Shown: positions 48,801 through 60,100 of the stretch, piece after piece
Numbering within the stretch: position 1 is the first letter of the stretch
Layout of the letters: each line of letters begins with the position of its first letter
From: Litoditis marina
Taxonomy: Eukaryota > Nematoda > Chromadorea > Rhabditida > Rhabditidae
Direction: 5' to 3'
NCBI GenBank assembly: GCA_964036275.1
Contig: OZ038435.1
Span: 32,739,728 to 32,803,727, forward strand
Length of the DNA: 64,000 nucleotides
Program-made: the position numbers and the translations under genes
Notes under the pieces: generated by a model
Database searches by the model: none
Seen by the model: only the letters and a program-made list of their open reading frames with translations
Told to the model about the DNA's origin: nothing

Positions 48801-51800
48801 TTTTTTCAAACTTGACCGATTTTCCTAATTTTTTCACACAACATGTATTTAATAGATGGCTAGCTCTCTCTTTCTTTAAATTCCGAAAAAATGTATTATT
48901 TGAAGACTTTTGGGGTTTGAAAGCTGAAAACGGGTGCGCAATGGCCAAACACAACTCACACGCAGCGCTGCGCGCGATACCTTCAGTTTTGCAATTTTCT
49001 TGAAAATACTTGTTTTATACAAGGTAGGTAGGTGATTGTGTTTCGTTTCATAACATAACGGAAGTGCATTCCAGGCGCCATGCATTCCGTAGTTTTTGCT
49101 GGCTTCTCCGCGGAATCCCTAGCCACTCGAATCCTCGATGCCAAGTGGGTTTTTTGTTGTACTTTTTCCATATTAAGCGTATCTTTCACATCCACAGTTT
49201 TTTATTACTCAGTTTTTAAGAAGGACGATTATGGGAAACAATCCCAACGCTCCGGTCTTTTGAACTACAATACATTGTTCAATTGAAATTGCAGTTTAAA
49301 GGACCGCCACGTCGGGATTGGTCCACATAATCGTCCTACTTTGACCACAATGTTCAGAAGAACTGAAGAACTGTGAAATCCCAAGTTAAATGAAAGTTTA
49401 AACAGTGGGTATATCGGTTTCCACAGCTAGTGTGGGTGGTAGTTCCCAGTCTAACCCATTCCTATTCAGATGCAACGTAGTTGTGACCGCCGACGGCTTC
49501 TACCGTGGTGCCAAGAGCATCGTGCTCAAGTCGATTGTCGATTCGGCCATCGCTATTTGTGCCGCCCAGAAGCATACTGTGACCTCAACCATCATGGTCC
49601 AACACCTGGACACTGTCACCCTGCCCGTTGGAGCTCAAAAACCAAAGGTAAGCGTGTTCCGAGATCAGCATTAATCACATGACCACTCGGCTGATCTTTC
49701 AATACTGTGTGCTTATGTCGCACCTCGTATTCGATCTCAGTGGGGATGCTTAAATGCATTCCAGGGTCCAGGCTTATTATATAATAATATAATGTTTCTG
49801 TACGGTTTTTCTCCTTAGAACATAATAGTGTTCATCGAAGTTTCAGAAAGTACATTATGTAAAACGTGATGCTTTACGTGACTGTACAACAAACATTCTG
49901 TTTCGCATGGTTTAGATTAATTTGTTCTTTTCAGCCCGTGTCGACATCTGCCACCGACTACATGTACCAAGCTGAAATGGACAAGTACAAGGGAGTAGAT
50001 TCCCCGGTAGAGTGGATGGATGCCGAAAGCCCTCTCTTCATTCTCTACACCTCGTGCGTTCAAATTTATATTTAGATGATTTGGTTATTTCGTACACCTA
50101 TTTGGATCGTGTAGGACAATGGAAACAACTGAAATCATAACGATTTATTGGAAGTCTGCTTTCTCCTTTCTCTTTATGATTCATTCTTGATTTTTTAGTT
50201 CATGGTAGAAAAGCAGAATAGCATATGTTCATAACCTGTTTTCACAGCCGATATTCTTTTTTGAATATTAGGTGGCAGCATGTGGGGATGTGATTGCAGT
50301 GACAGCTGAAATAAGAGCTAGATTCTGGATGGTTGTATTTGTCTTCTGTTTTTCTGGTGGCGCGTTTTAGCGCCAGCTGGGAGCTAGTTCTGTCAACACA
50401 CAATGCTCTGTTAAACAGGGTGTATAGAAGGTCATGTATAAACAGTTCTCAAACTTCATTGCATCAAAATACGATTTCCTCTGGGGTTACTTACTTCAGT
50501 TAAAAAAGAGGTTGGTTCTAATTAGTTCAATAATAAGAGTTTATTTTGAGTAATTTCTGCCATTCACATACATAGTCTCTCTCTCTATACTCTTGTTATG
50601 TGGGCGTAAATCGCCGAGGATGGTTTGGAATTCCATTCTTTCCCATTTCCGTGGAGTTGGTGCATTTCTATGTGAAATCAATGGTAATGCGCTAGCCCGG
50701 AATGCGCGTCTTTAGTGCAAATTCACCGCCCGCGAAATCTTTGAATATTCAATTTGCGTGTGGACGATTTCGACAACATGCTGGGGAAGCGAGGGATTTT
50801 TCTTCGGTTTCAAACGGAATATTGAAGACTAAAACTTGGTTTAAAGCATACACCGCCAAGGCCTCTCATAAAGGGGGGAGTCGCGAACAAATTCTTGTGA
50901 AAAGTAGGGGTCGCGAACTGTCAACTAACGATTTTCGTACAAAATCAGCTATAATCGTACGGAAATTAGTTGAATATCGCCGTTTTAGGGGGTCGCGACA
51001 CGAGAAAACACGGAGGGGTCGCGAGAATTTTGAAGGAATAAGAGGCCCTTGGCGGTGTATGGTTTAAAGTTTCAGGCGAACGTAATTCAAGTGGAGTAGA
51101 GGCAAAACCGCAAAACGTTATCTATATCGAATCTCTTTCTAATAGCTTCTTTTATTTGGTCATGTTATCTAAAAACTGGAATGGCATCGAATCTCTGAAC
51201 GACAACATTGCTCATTAATAAAAGGAAGGAAATGATGGATAGATAATAATTATGGAATCGGTTGTGTTAGAGCTATTGCTGGGAAAATATTCAGAGAATG
51301 ACGTGAGTAATTGCTGGCTTGTCGGAAAGTGATGTGAAATACATCTTGCGAATCTCATGGGGTAGTTATGCAATTGATCCTGGCAGAAAGCTGGCAAGGG
51401 GGATATGTATTCCGCCCAGGTTTTTGGAATGTTTGTGGAGGGCGAGGGAACATGGAAACCTACACCGCCAAGACTAATCATAGAACGTTTCCGAACTAAT
51501 GGTGTTCACGGATGTGTCCCACAAAACTACCATATAGAAAGTTAGAAATATAGAAATCGCACGTTTGGTCTCAGAAGGCCGCTTATGCATGGGAACTGTT
51601 TTTCAGATCGTGGACCAAACTTGGTATTGCCTGAATACTTTGAAGTACACAATAATATACTCATTGTTTTAGCGGATCGACTGGAAAACCGAAGGGAATC
51701 CAACACACGACTGCCGGTTACATGGTCTACGCCTACTATACTACCAAGTGTACCTTCGACGCTCAACCCGAGAAGGACGTATTCTGGTGTACGGCTGATT

Positions 51801-54800
51801 GCGGATGGATTACCGGACATTCGTATGTTTTTTCTTCCCTTTCGATTCAAGAGAATATGTTGCATGCTGAAGAAGTCTCAACAGGACTTACAAAATGACA
51901 ATTAATTTGTCATATAGTTATGATTTGTGTCTTCTACAATATGTTGTTGGAAAACCTATTCAAAATGTAGAAATACGGTCGATTTTACAGATTAGATAAA
52001 TGATTGTCAATGTTTGAATTAGATTATTGTTGTTAGATTCCAGCTACCTACTTTATGGACCTCTGATGAATGGTCTGACAGGCGTCTGGTTCGAGGGAGT
52101 CCCAACTCATCCCAGCCCAGCTCGCATGTGGGAAGTTAGCGATAAGTATAAGGTTGGTGAAAAGTATTCTCTGATTAATCTGGAAGATATACTGGCCCTC
52201 AAAAGCATTGGTAGATTAGCTTTTTCGTAAAAAAAAAATAGTTGGATTTCTTGAAAAGGAGCCTGTTTCCACATGAAATTTCCAAATTTCGCCTTATACT
52301 AAATTCCGACAGCAGAAATTTAAAGCGCGTTGTCTACATTTTTCTTGTTGAGTCCAATGTTCAAGAAATATGCTTGTATCCTTGTATGAACATAGTACTC
52401 ATCAGTCGAAAGACTAGGGGTGCATGGTGAGACTATCAGTTGATGTTGCCATGCGTGGGGTTATGTCAGTATCTCATGTTAACTGCACCCTTATCTATGG
52501 TGTGATATTATACGACAAGAGATAAGGTTCGAGATCGTGTTCTCTGAAGGCACCATACGAAAAAGAAAGTGGCTTCCCGCATTGGGTCGAAATTGGCGAA
52601 CTTTACAACACATGCTAATTGCGATGCTCTTAAGGTTACCAAGTTGTACACATCGCCCACCGCTGTACGTGCCCTCATGGCTTACGGAAACGACTGGGTC
52701 ACTAAGTGAGTCTTTTCTCCATTTCCAAAACACAAAACAAAGAGAGAAGTGGGATCTTATTTTTATGTAGTGGATAGTGTGAAATCCTGTATCAGATTAC
52801 AGAACACAATTTTTCTGTAAACCTTTCCAAAATTCTCACATTGTATGTATTTGGAGCTGTCCTACAATCAGTATTCTATAAATTCTAAACAAATGAGCAC
52901 TCTTATTACCCAATTCTTTTCAGAACTTCTCGTGCTTCTCTGGAGATTGTGGGTACTGTGGGGGAGCCCATCAACCCAGCTGCCTGGAAATGGCTCCACA
53001 AGGTGGTCTGCGAAAGCCGTTGTGCGATTGTCGACACTTATTGGCAGACTGAAACAGTGAGTCACAGTTACCATTGAAGGAAAGTATTGGCATGTATTGT
53101 ATTTTATCGTATTGTGTATTGTACATTTGTTCATTCGTAGCAATGCTACCTATTGGTTGCGAATCAAAATTTCTCTACAATTTTAAATGAGTGAAAGGTA
53201 TTAGTCATGGCATGTTTGTGCAGATTTCTGAGAATGCGGGCTTCAGTTGCTAATGGTGGTAATTAGCACGAAATATAATATGCCGCATCTAACCCGTAGC
53301 TTGTTTCCTCTCACTCCATGAAAACTATTTTGAATAATCCGAAAATAGAATGCGAGTAATGTTTCAATCGATACGCATATTACTATTGCGAGATGAAACG
53401 TGGGACGTGGCTATGAAAAGTTTAAATGGAGACTCGGACATCAGACTACAATTTGGTATGAAAAGTATGCACATGTATCGTTTGTTCTTTCGAGATCAAA
53501 CTACAACTCTACCCTGATCACCTCTTCAATTGCATTTCCAGGGAGGTCACATGCTGTGTCCTATGCCGGGTGCTACCCCGACGAAACCCGGTTCTGCCAC
53601 CTTCCCCTTCTTTGGGGTGAACGCCGTGCTATTGGACGGAGAGGGCCGTGTCATCGAGGGACCGGGCGAGGGAAATCTGTGCTTCGACAGGGCCTGGCCC
53701 GGAATGATGCGTGGAGTCTATGGAGATGAGGAGAGGTGGGTATACAATACATACACCAGTTACCAACTGTTATTCGAAGAAGAACCAAGTTATTCGTTGA
53801 AAAAACACAGAATGACTTTTGCATAGAAACATAGCCAAAAGCACAGCCTGTTCGTTCTTTGACTGAAAAGATTTATTTCAATTTTTGGCATGCTGGTTCG
53901 TCTGTGACGCAATCGGAATGTGTCCCATGCTGTTTTCAGAGTCTTTATGTTGATAAATTAGTCATTCGCCCCTACCTACGGTGATAATTCCATTATTTAT
54001 GGAACGTGACGTTGTTCTTGAAGATTTCTGATATATTCTCACGAATATGAATAGTTGAATATGTTGTGAGAGTGTTAGCGTACATTATAACCGGGTCCGG
54101 AAAACTTTAATCTATTTCGAACTCGGTTTATCACAACTTGATTATTCTAGATTCGTGAAGACGTATTTTGCCCCGTTCAACGGCTACTACTTCACGGGGG
54201 ACGGAGCCCGCCGTGACGACGATGGCTACATCTGGGTGACTGGTCGGGTGGACGATCTGATGAATGTATCCGGTCATCTACTGTCCACAGCCGAGATCGA
54301 AAGCGCATTGGTAGCTCATCCCAAGGTATGTTGAAGAACATTTTGGGGTTTCCACCTACTTTCTGCTTGCTAGTAATTCATTGATATTAATAGGAATCTT
54401 AATTGAAACTTACGATCATTTCGCGATCGAAAAGACCCAGATATGGGGGAGATATGCTGAATTTTTCCTCTCACTAAGTGTAATCGAACATAAAATATGC
54501 AAATTTGTGGTTATATAGGTTTTGTTTGTTTGATTAGACGGTGGGAATAGTCTGTGTTTCCTGCCGAAATCTGTGGGATTATGCTATATAATTGGTGGGC
54601 GTTGGACTATTTTCCGAAATGGCCGATACGTAGATTTAAAGGAAATATTTAATGAACTTTTATGATACATTGTGATGTGATGGATAAAACTTGATTAAAT
54701 TGAAGGCGTATCTGTCATTTGTTTTTGGAAAGGTTCGATTTGAAGTGTATTTTTTAGGTTGCCGAAGCTGCTGTTGTATCTGCACCCCATGACATCAAGG

Positions 54801-55520
54801 GCTCCTCGCCATACGCTTTTGTGACCCTGAACCAGGGAGAACGTCTCTGCAAGGAGACTGTACGTTTATATTTCCAATAATCGATGATTTATCATCGAAT
54901 AGGTTTACTTTCTCCTGTTAATGGTAATTACATTTTTGTATATACAATACAATACAATAGTTTCTTACAGAATCAGAATCTGTACAATTCGCCGCAACAT
55001 AACATATGTTTATAACGTTTTGTTATCTGGGTGTTATTTGTAATTCACTTCAGGTGACTGAACTGAAGGCCATTGTTCGTTCGAAAATCGGCGCCCTCGC
55101 CGTGCCAGACGTCATCCAAGATGCACCTGGTCTGCCCAAGACTCGTTCCGGAAAAGTTGGTTTTAGCTTGAATCTCTAAAACGTAATCTAAAATACCAAC
55201 GTTACATTTACACAGTGAGGCCATTACTTGTAGTACTCGTACTCAAGGTTTTTGACTGGTGGAGAATCTTATTTTCGGTAGTGATGGGTTGTTTCTTGTA
55301 GTATGCAGCTAGAAAAGTTCATATGAGCCCGAGGGCCCATGTTAGGATGCTTTATTGATATACTTCTTACGAATTCCAGGTTACTCGTCGTATCCTTCGT
55401 AAAATTGCGGAAGGAACTGAAAATGGTATCGGCGACACTACCACTCTCATCGATCCGACCGTCATCAAGAGTCTGATTTCGGGTCGCGACTTCAAGGGAT
55501 AACTTCCATCCCCCAATAAA
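45832..55520 (+). CDS. acs-19: Acetyl-CoA synthetase, AMP-forming
   Basis: Makes acetyl-CoA from acetate, ATP and CoA in the cytosol or nucleus. Coding exons: 45858-45920, 46196-46345, 46571-46693, 47051-47122, 47359-47476, 49075-49144, 49470-49647, 49935-50053, 51673-51822, 52044-52152, 52635-52705, 52924-53056, 53542-53735, 54151-54325, 54758-54859, 55054-55155, 55380-55502. Phases agree and give 683 aa, normal for the family. Key motifs: [11 protein letters not shown] (P-loop, residues 296-306), [21 protein letters not shown] (445-452), YYFTGDG with Asp534, TGRVDD with Arg549, and [12 protein letters not shown] with catalytic/acetylatable Lys643. An acceptor (atttcag) lies 26 bases before ATG, suggesting trans-splicing. 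AATAAA is at 55515. The symbol is by analogy with the worm gene; orthology is inferred. Confidence 0.95.
47562..47895. repeat. 136-bp inverted repeat (334-bp foldback)
   Basis: Arms 47562-47697 and 47760-47895, equal in length and apparently identical over at least 135 bases, around a 62-base spacer. In intron 5 of the acetyl-CoA synthetase gene. The two mirror-image open frames are a consequence of the palindrome. Confidence 0.9.
48170..48640. repeat. GGCGCC-rich repeat
   Basis: At least eight TTGGCGCCA-like palindromes. The cluster TTTGGCGCCAACGAGCGCCA at 48178 and the cluster TTTGGCGCCAGTAGGCGCCC at 48464 are diverged copies of one unit about 285 bp apart, each followed by GCGTTTGGCGCCA. 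In acetyl-CoA synthetase intron 5. Confidence 0.6.
49222..49345. mobile_element. Most complete AAGNAGGACGATTATG element
   Basis: Left AGAAGGACGATTATGGGAAA, right the complement of AAGTAGGACGATTATGTGGA. The inner CAATCCCAACG…GGTCTTTTGAACTACAAT arm pairs with ATTGCAGTTTAAAGGACC…CGTCGGGATTGG. In acetyl-CoA synthetase intron 6. Confidence 0.7.
50847..51061. mobile_element. 215-bp inverted-repeat element with 8-bp target duplication
   Basis: Ends CATACACCGCCAAGGCCTCT and the complement of CATACACCGCCAAGGGCCTC. GTTTAAAG flanks both sides (50839-50846 and 51062-51069). Internal GGGGTCGCGA motifs repeat. Eight-base duplications are typical of hAT transposons. In intron 8 of acetyl-CoA synthetase. 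Confidence 0.85.
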
Positions 55521-56227
55521 AATCTCATTCCACCCAGCCCTTTATGTGTTTGTTCTCACGCTACTAATAGTCTGTGTTGTTCTCCGCTTTTGTGTATGTG
55601 CCAATATACTCATAATTATTTATTTTCTGATCCATTTTTCTCACTAGTCGGTTTCTGTGAACTTTTCTCATATTTATTTCACCGACGCAATAACAAAGTC
55701 GCATTCCAATGTGTAGTTTTGTACGATGACCTTAAAATACTGTACTACTGTACTATAGATATTTATTTAGAAATGAAGTGTCGTTCATAAATATATCTAT
55801 ATATCTACTGTTGCGAGAATTTAGATTCACACGGTCTCACAAGCTTTAGGATTGTTCGAAATTTTGTATACGAAATAATTAACTCTAGTTGTTACAAATT
55901 CTTCTAACATTTACTCCAAAATTAACTTTTTGCCTGGGAGTTATCAAGAGGGGCTTATCGAAATACCAAACGAAACATGTTTTCTGCTTGCCGTCAAGGA
56001 AGACCGGAAGATACCGTTGCACGTTTTGAAGATGTTCTTTCGGAAGTTTCACAAATCAAAAGACGGTTGTCTTACATTCAATTGCGAAAAGCTGGACAAC
56101 ATTCCTCAAAAATGTATGCTACTATATAGGGCTCGCTGTATGAAAGGCAGGTTGATGGCGCACAATTGTGTTATCTTTAGTTTGATCCGGCTACGTTTGA
56201 GGGTATAACTATACTTTCAAAGTTTGG
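55521..56227. other. Intergenic between the tandem synthetase genes (5' part)
   Basis: AT-rich. An open frame at 55930-56208 (92 codons from its ATG) has no splice or family support; it could be a lost or unrecognised exon but I do not call it a gene. Confidence 0.35.
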
Positions 56228-56235
56228 CTGTCTAT

Positions 56236-56537
56236 TAGGGTTGTTAGTCGAGTTCAAATTTTCGAGTTTTGGAAAATTTCGAGTTTCAAAAATTTTCGAG
56301 TTTGGCGAAAAGTCGAGTTTTTAAATTTTTGAGAAAATCGAATTTTCAAGTTTCATAACCAAAAATTTGAATTTTCACATTTTACCTTCAAAAACCGTTA
56401 TTTTTCGAGTTTTGGAAATTTTCGAGTTTTCCAGTTTCAGAAAAAAAAATCGAGTTTTCGTGGAGTTCAGCTCGACTCGAAAATTTTCGAATTTTTGCGA
56501 TTCGAGTCGAGTTTCGAGTTCGTCTTTAACAACCCTA
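56236..56537. mobile_element. hAT-type MITE with 8-bp target-site duplication
   Basis: 302 bp. Ends TAGGGTTGTTA and its complement, flanked by CTGTCTAT at 56228-56235 and 56538-56545. The interior is a monotonous TTCGAGTTT/AAACTCGAA pattern. The TAGGG tip and 8-bp duplication fit hAT transposons. A 5' fragment of the same family is at 9889. Confidence 0.92.
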
Positions 56538-56581
56538 CTGTCTATGCAGATTGAACTCCAACAGAGATATGACTGTCCTTT

Positions 56582-56623
56582 GGTAGGAAGAACACATCAG
56601 TTAGCTGATGTGTTCCTGCTACC
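56582..56623 (+). repeat. Short hairpin
   Basis: GGTAGGAAGAACACATCAG, loop TTAG, CTGATGTGTTCCTGCTACC: 17 of 19 positions pair. Function unknown. Confidence 0.6.
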
Positions 56624-57104
56624 AAATGACATTTCAGCTCTTCCCAATTCTACAGCGGGGGAAATTCAACAAATTACCTGTGTTTCTTCTGGTAATTCAA
56701 TCGAAAAACCGCTTGTCAGCCCGGTTACCGGTCCAGGAGAATAGGTTATCCAAACCATCATTATCACAAATATTGACCAACAAGTAACAAAACCTCGATT
56801 GCAATGTTCGGTGTCTGTGCTTCCTCGGTCAGTTACATTAGCTAGATGAGAAAGGGTTATGAGTGTACCAGGAGGGTAACCCCGTCAGAACCGGTTACCC
56901 AACCTTTATGTTAGGTTAGGTTACCAATAATACGGGTTGGATTTTTTCAGGCTAGTCTGCCGTTTAGTGAGTCCTGGTTGAAACGTTGAAATGGTCATGT
57001 ACGATGATGAAAATTAGATAAATTGGACTGAATTGGGCAAATTATATGTCCATATAAGAGCGGACCTCCCTTAGTCAAAATGATTCGCGGCTCCATATTC
57101 TGAA
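56624..57104. other. Upstream region of the diverged synthetase gene
   Basis: AT-rich, with GGTTACC-type repeat motifs at 56870-56945. No earlier exon for the missing N-terminal part of the synthetase paralogue was recognised here. Confidence 0.35.
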
Positions 57105-60100
57105 ATGAACACAGTCTATTGGAACGATAAAAGAAAGGCAAGTTCAAATATATTGTTTTTATGTTATATTATAGTTCATCTATAGTTAATTTATATTGAG
57201 AGTCAATTTTATTGTATTAGGTAATTTTTGTCATCGACAAAAGCTGATTCTTTCAGACGAGTGTCTCATATAACTGTGTGGATCGACATTTGCAAACTGA
57301 TGAAGATAGAGAGGAAGAAGGACTTATTTGGTAAGAAGAGTCGAGCGTAGTTTGTGTATTGTAGTTTGGTGTCCACACATATCACGTCTCGTATCCAGAC
57401 TGAAGTGTAATCAAACTACAAACACACGAAAGTCATGTCCAGTTTTCACCTTTCCTATAATTATAGTTCTCGCCATTCCTATTGCGACTTTGGCAGTGCG
57501 CCAATGCAACTCCGAACGAATATATTTCATAAGAATGACAAGTTCTATGAGGAGAATCTTCACCCACGTACTGTTACAAAGGTTAACTACCGCTCAGAAA
57601 AAAAAAACTTTTACTGTTTTGAAAAACATCAACATGTGGAAAAGCCGCCTGAAAATTTTGCTTGCACGTTGCCGAGGTCTCAGTGGGAACGATAGCAACT
57701 ATAACTATATACCTATCAGGGAAGCTATTGGCGGGCGGAGGCAATGCGTCTCGAAGTGTTTTGGTGTGTTTGTAGTTTGATCCCGCTTAGGTCTAAGAGA
57801 TAAAATAATCTACGTTTTCAATGTGTAGCGGTATGTGTACTCCTTTCCGTACGAAAACTGGGGGTCGTTCTCTTACTTTTCGGGGTTTGCAGGGAGGGTA
57901 ATTACTGGGACGACAACACCCACGACTGTGCCGAGTTGTCATGGCGGACTGTGGAGACGCTGGTCAACAAGATCGGCAACTTGTTCAGGAAGTATTGCGA
58001 GAAGGTATTTCATTATTTCTCAGTACGTTACAGTAGTGAACAAGGAAATACCAGCATTAGTGTAACTAGGTCTACCCTGTGTAAGTCTTTTGTTAACCAA
58101 GTCATTGCTTGCCTGCATAGGTTCATCTGGTACGTGTTGAACTCGTTAAATATTTTGAAGAAGAGGAAACTGTCCGAAACTTGGAGAGTATAGATACATG
58201 GTTATGGGTTACCACAGGTCACTCAATAAATCAACTTTTTTCAGGGAGACCGGATCCTCCTGCTTCTTCCGAACACAATTCAGCTGCCGTTGTCGCTACT
58301 CGGAGCCAGTCGGATGGGAGTTAAATCCGTGGTCATGGTATAGTTTAAATCACTGTCACGTGAACTCCAGAGTACGCACGCTAGAAGATCCCGGCACCTT
58401 CATCCCATTCTGCGTCTCTCGCTGTGCCTTACTATTGCGCGTCACTCGTAGTCCGGCGTTCACCCACATGGTTCCTAGAAGTATCTAGACCACGCTTGCA
58501 GAAGTTGAATAATTGGAATTACTGCTGTAGCTTCTAGTTTTGACACTTTCGACTGTTTCTCATTTTATTGTATTGATTTTGAGTTCCTGGAGTCTTATGC
58601 GTCTTCCTCAATTTTTTTTGCAGTATCTAGTATTTACAGACGAACAGTAACGTCGTGAAGGAAAACTGATACAGATTATCGTTGATTCAGAATCTTCAAA
58701 ATTTACCTTTATCTACGTATGCCTCATCTACATTCAGGACCCTTCCTCTCCATCTCTAGCCCACCACCTGCCCTCTGTTCTCTCCGAATCCTCTGTTTCT
58801 CTGATTATTACCGTGGATGGATTCTGGCAGGGTGAAACGCTGTTGGAGACAAAGAAGGAACTGGACAAAGTTCTGGAAAAAACAGAGGTTCGTTTCTAGT
58901 AGGCCTTGCACAGTTGATTAACTGTTATGTGAACGGGAAATATGGTTGGATTTATATGCTCTCATAAATTATTCGGAATCTAAATAGTCTGAAAATTTGA
59001 TTGCGTGGGTCGCGAAAAACATACAGCTTGCGAAACTGTACTTTGTATGGAAGCATGGAACATTGAATCAAAGACACCAGAAAAACCACGCTGTTTTTTT
59101 AAGAAACTAGAAAAAATTTCAGCTACTATAAGTAATAACTAAGTCTCCGTGGTAGTTTGATCTCAATACGCGGCATAATTTACGAATTAAGACAGAGAAG
59201 CAACGGAATCAATTTAAATCCACAGGTTCCGTCTAGCACAGTCAAACGGAGCGGGCAGGTTTCTTTCGTATTTCTAGGTTCCCACATTGCGACACGTGTT
59301 CGTCGTTCGCCATACCGCTCCGAACGACGGTGTCCCGCCGCCAGAAGTACACCTCCCGGCACGACGATCCTGTTATAAAATGGAGGTGAATCCGGAGTAC
59401 CGGGAATCGTAAGAGGAACCGTGACGAAAAATCAGCATCTGTTCATTTTCAGAGTTCTCTTGTTGTTGAAAGTTAAACTTAACATCAGAATTACTGCACT
59501 AATATCTTCATGATGTATCTTTGCAATTTTCTCGTATCTACGAAATCGTCAGGTAACTTCTTGCAACTTAGTTCCCGATGACTACGGACCGAGACTTGGA
59601 ATGGAGTAAACTGATCCGCTTCGCCGATACAGTATGCCCGATCGAATGGGTACCTGCACATCATACGTTCGCTCTGCTACCTTCATGGTGGGTGGTGGGT
59701 AAAGTAGAAACTAATGTGTTAGGAATTTGTGATACACAAAACATAAAACACACAAAATATTGATTTCGATAGCTAAACTCTGGTTCTAACGGTTTCAGCG
59801 ATTCCCAGTAGGAACGGAAATGGCTCGGGAAACTTCCCGAATTATCGACCTAAACTTCGAGGAAGGATCCTACTGGGACGATTTTCGTTCCCAGGTCCTC
59901 AATATATGTTGCTGTTTGCGGCCAGAAGATAGTATGTTTGGCCCTTATGAGAGAGTCACATACATTAAAATCTTGTGTGGAACTACACGAGCATTTAACT
60001 TGCTCTTTGCACACCTGTTTTTTAACCCAAAATCGTCCCACAATGCCCTTTCGTTGAACGTGTGCCAGAAACTGTACTGCCCTAGTCAAATGCATCGTCA

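Noticed and set aside
55930..56208. 92-codon frame as the missing N-terminal exon of the synthetase-like gene
   Set aside because: No similarity to the N-terminal part of the neighbouring synthetase and no phase-compatible splice to 57105 or 57257.
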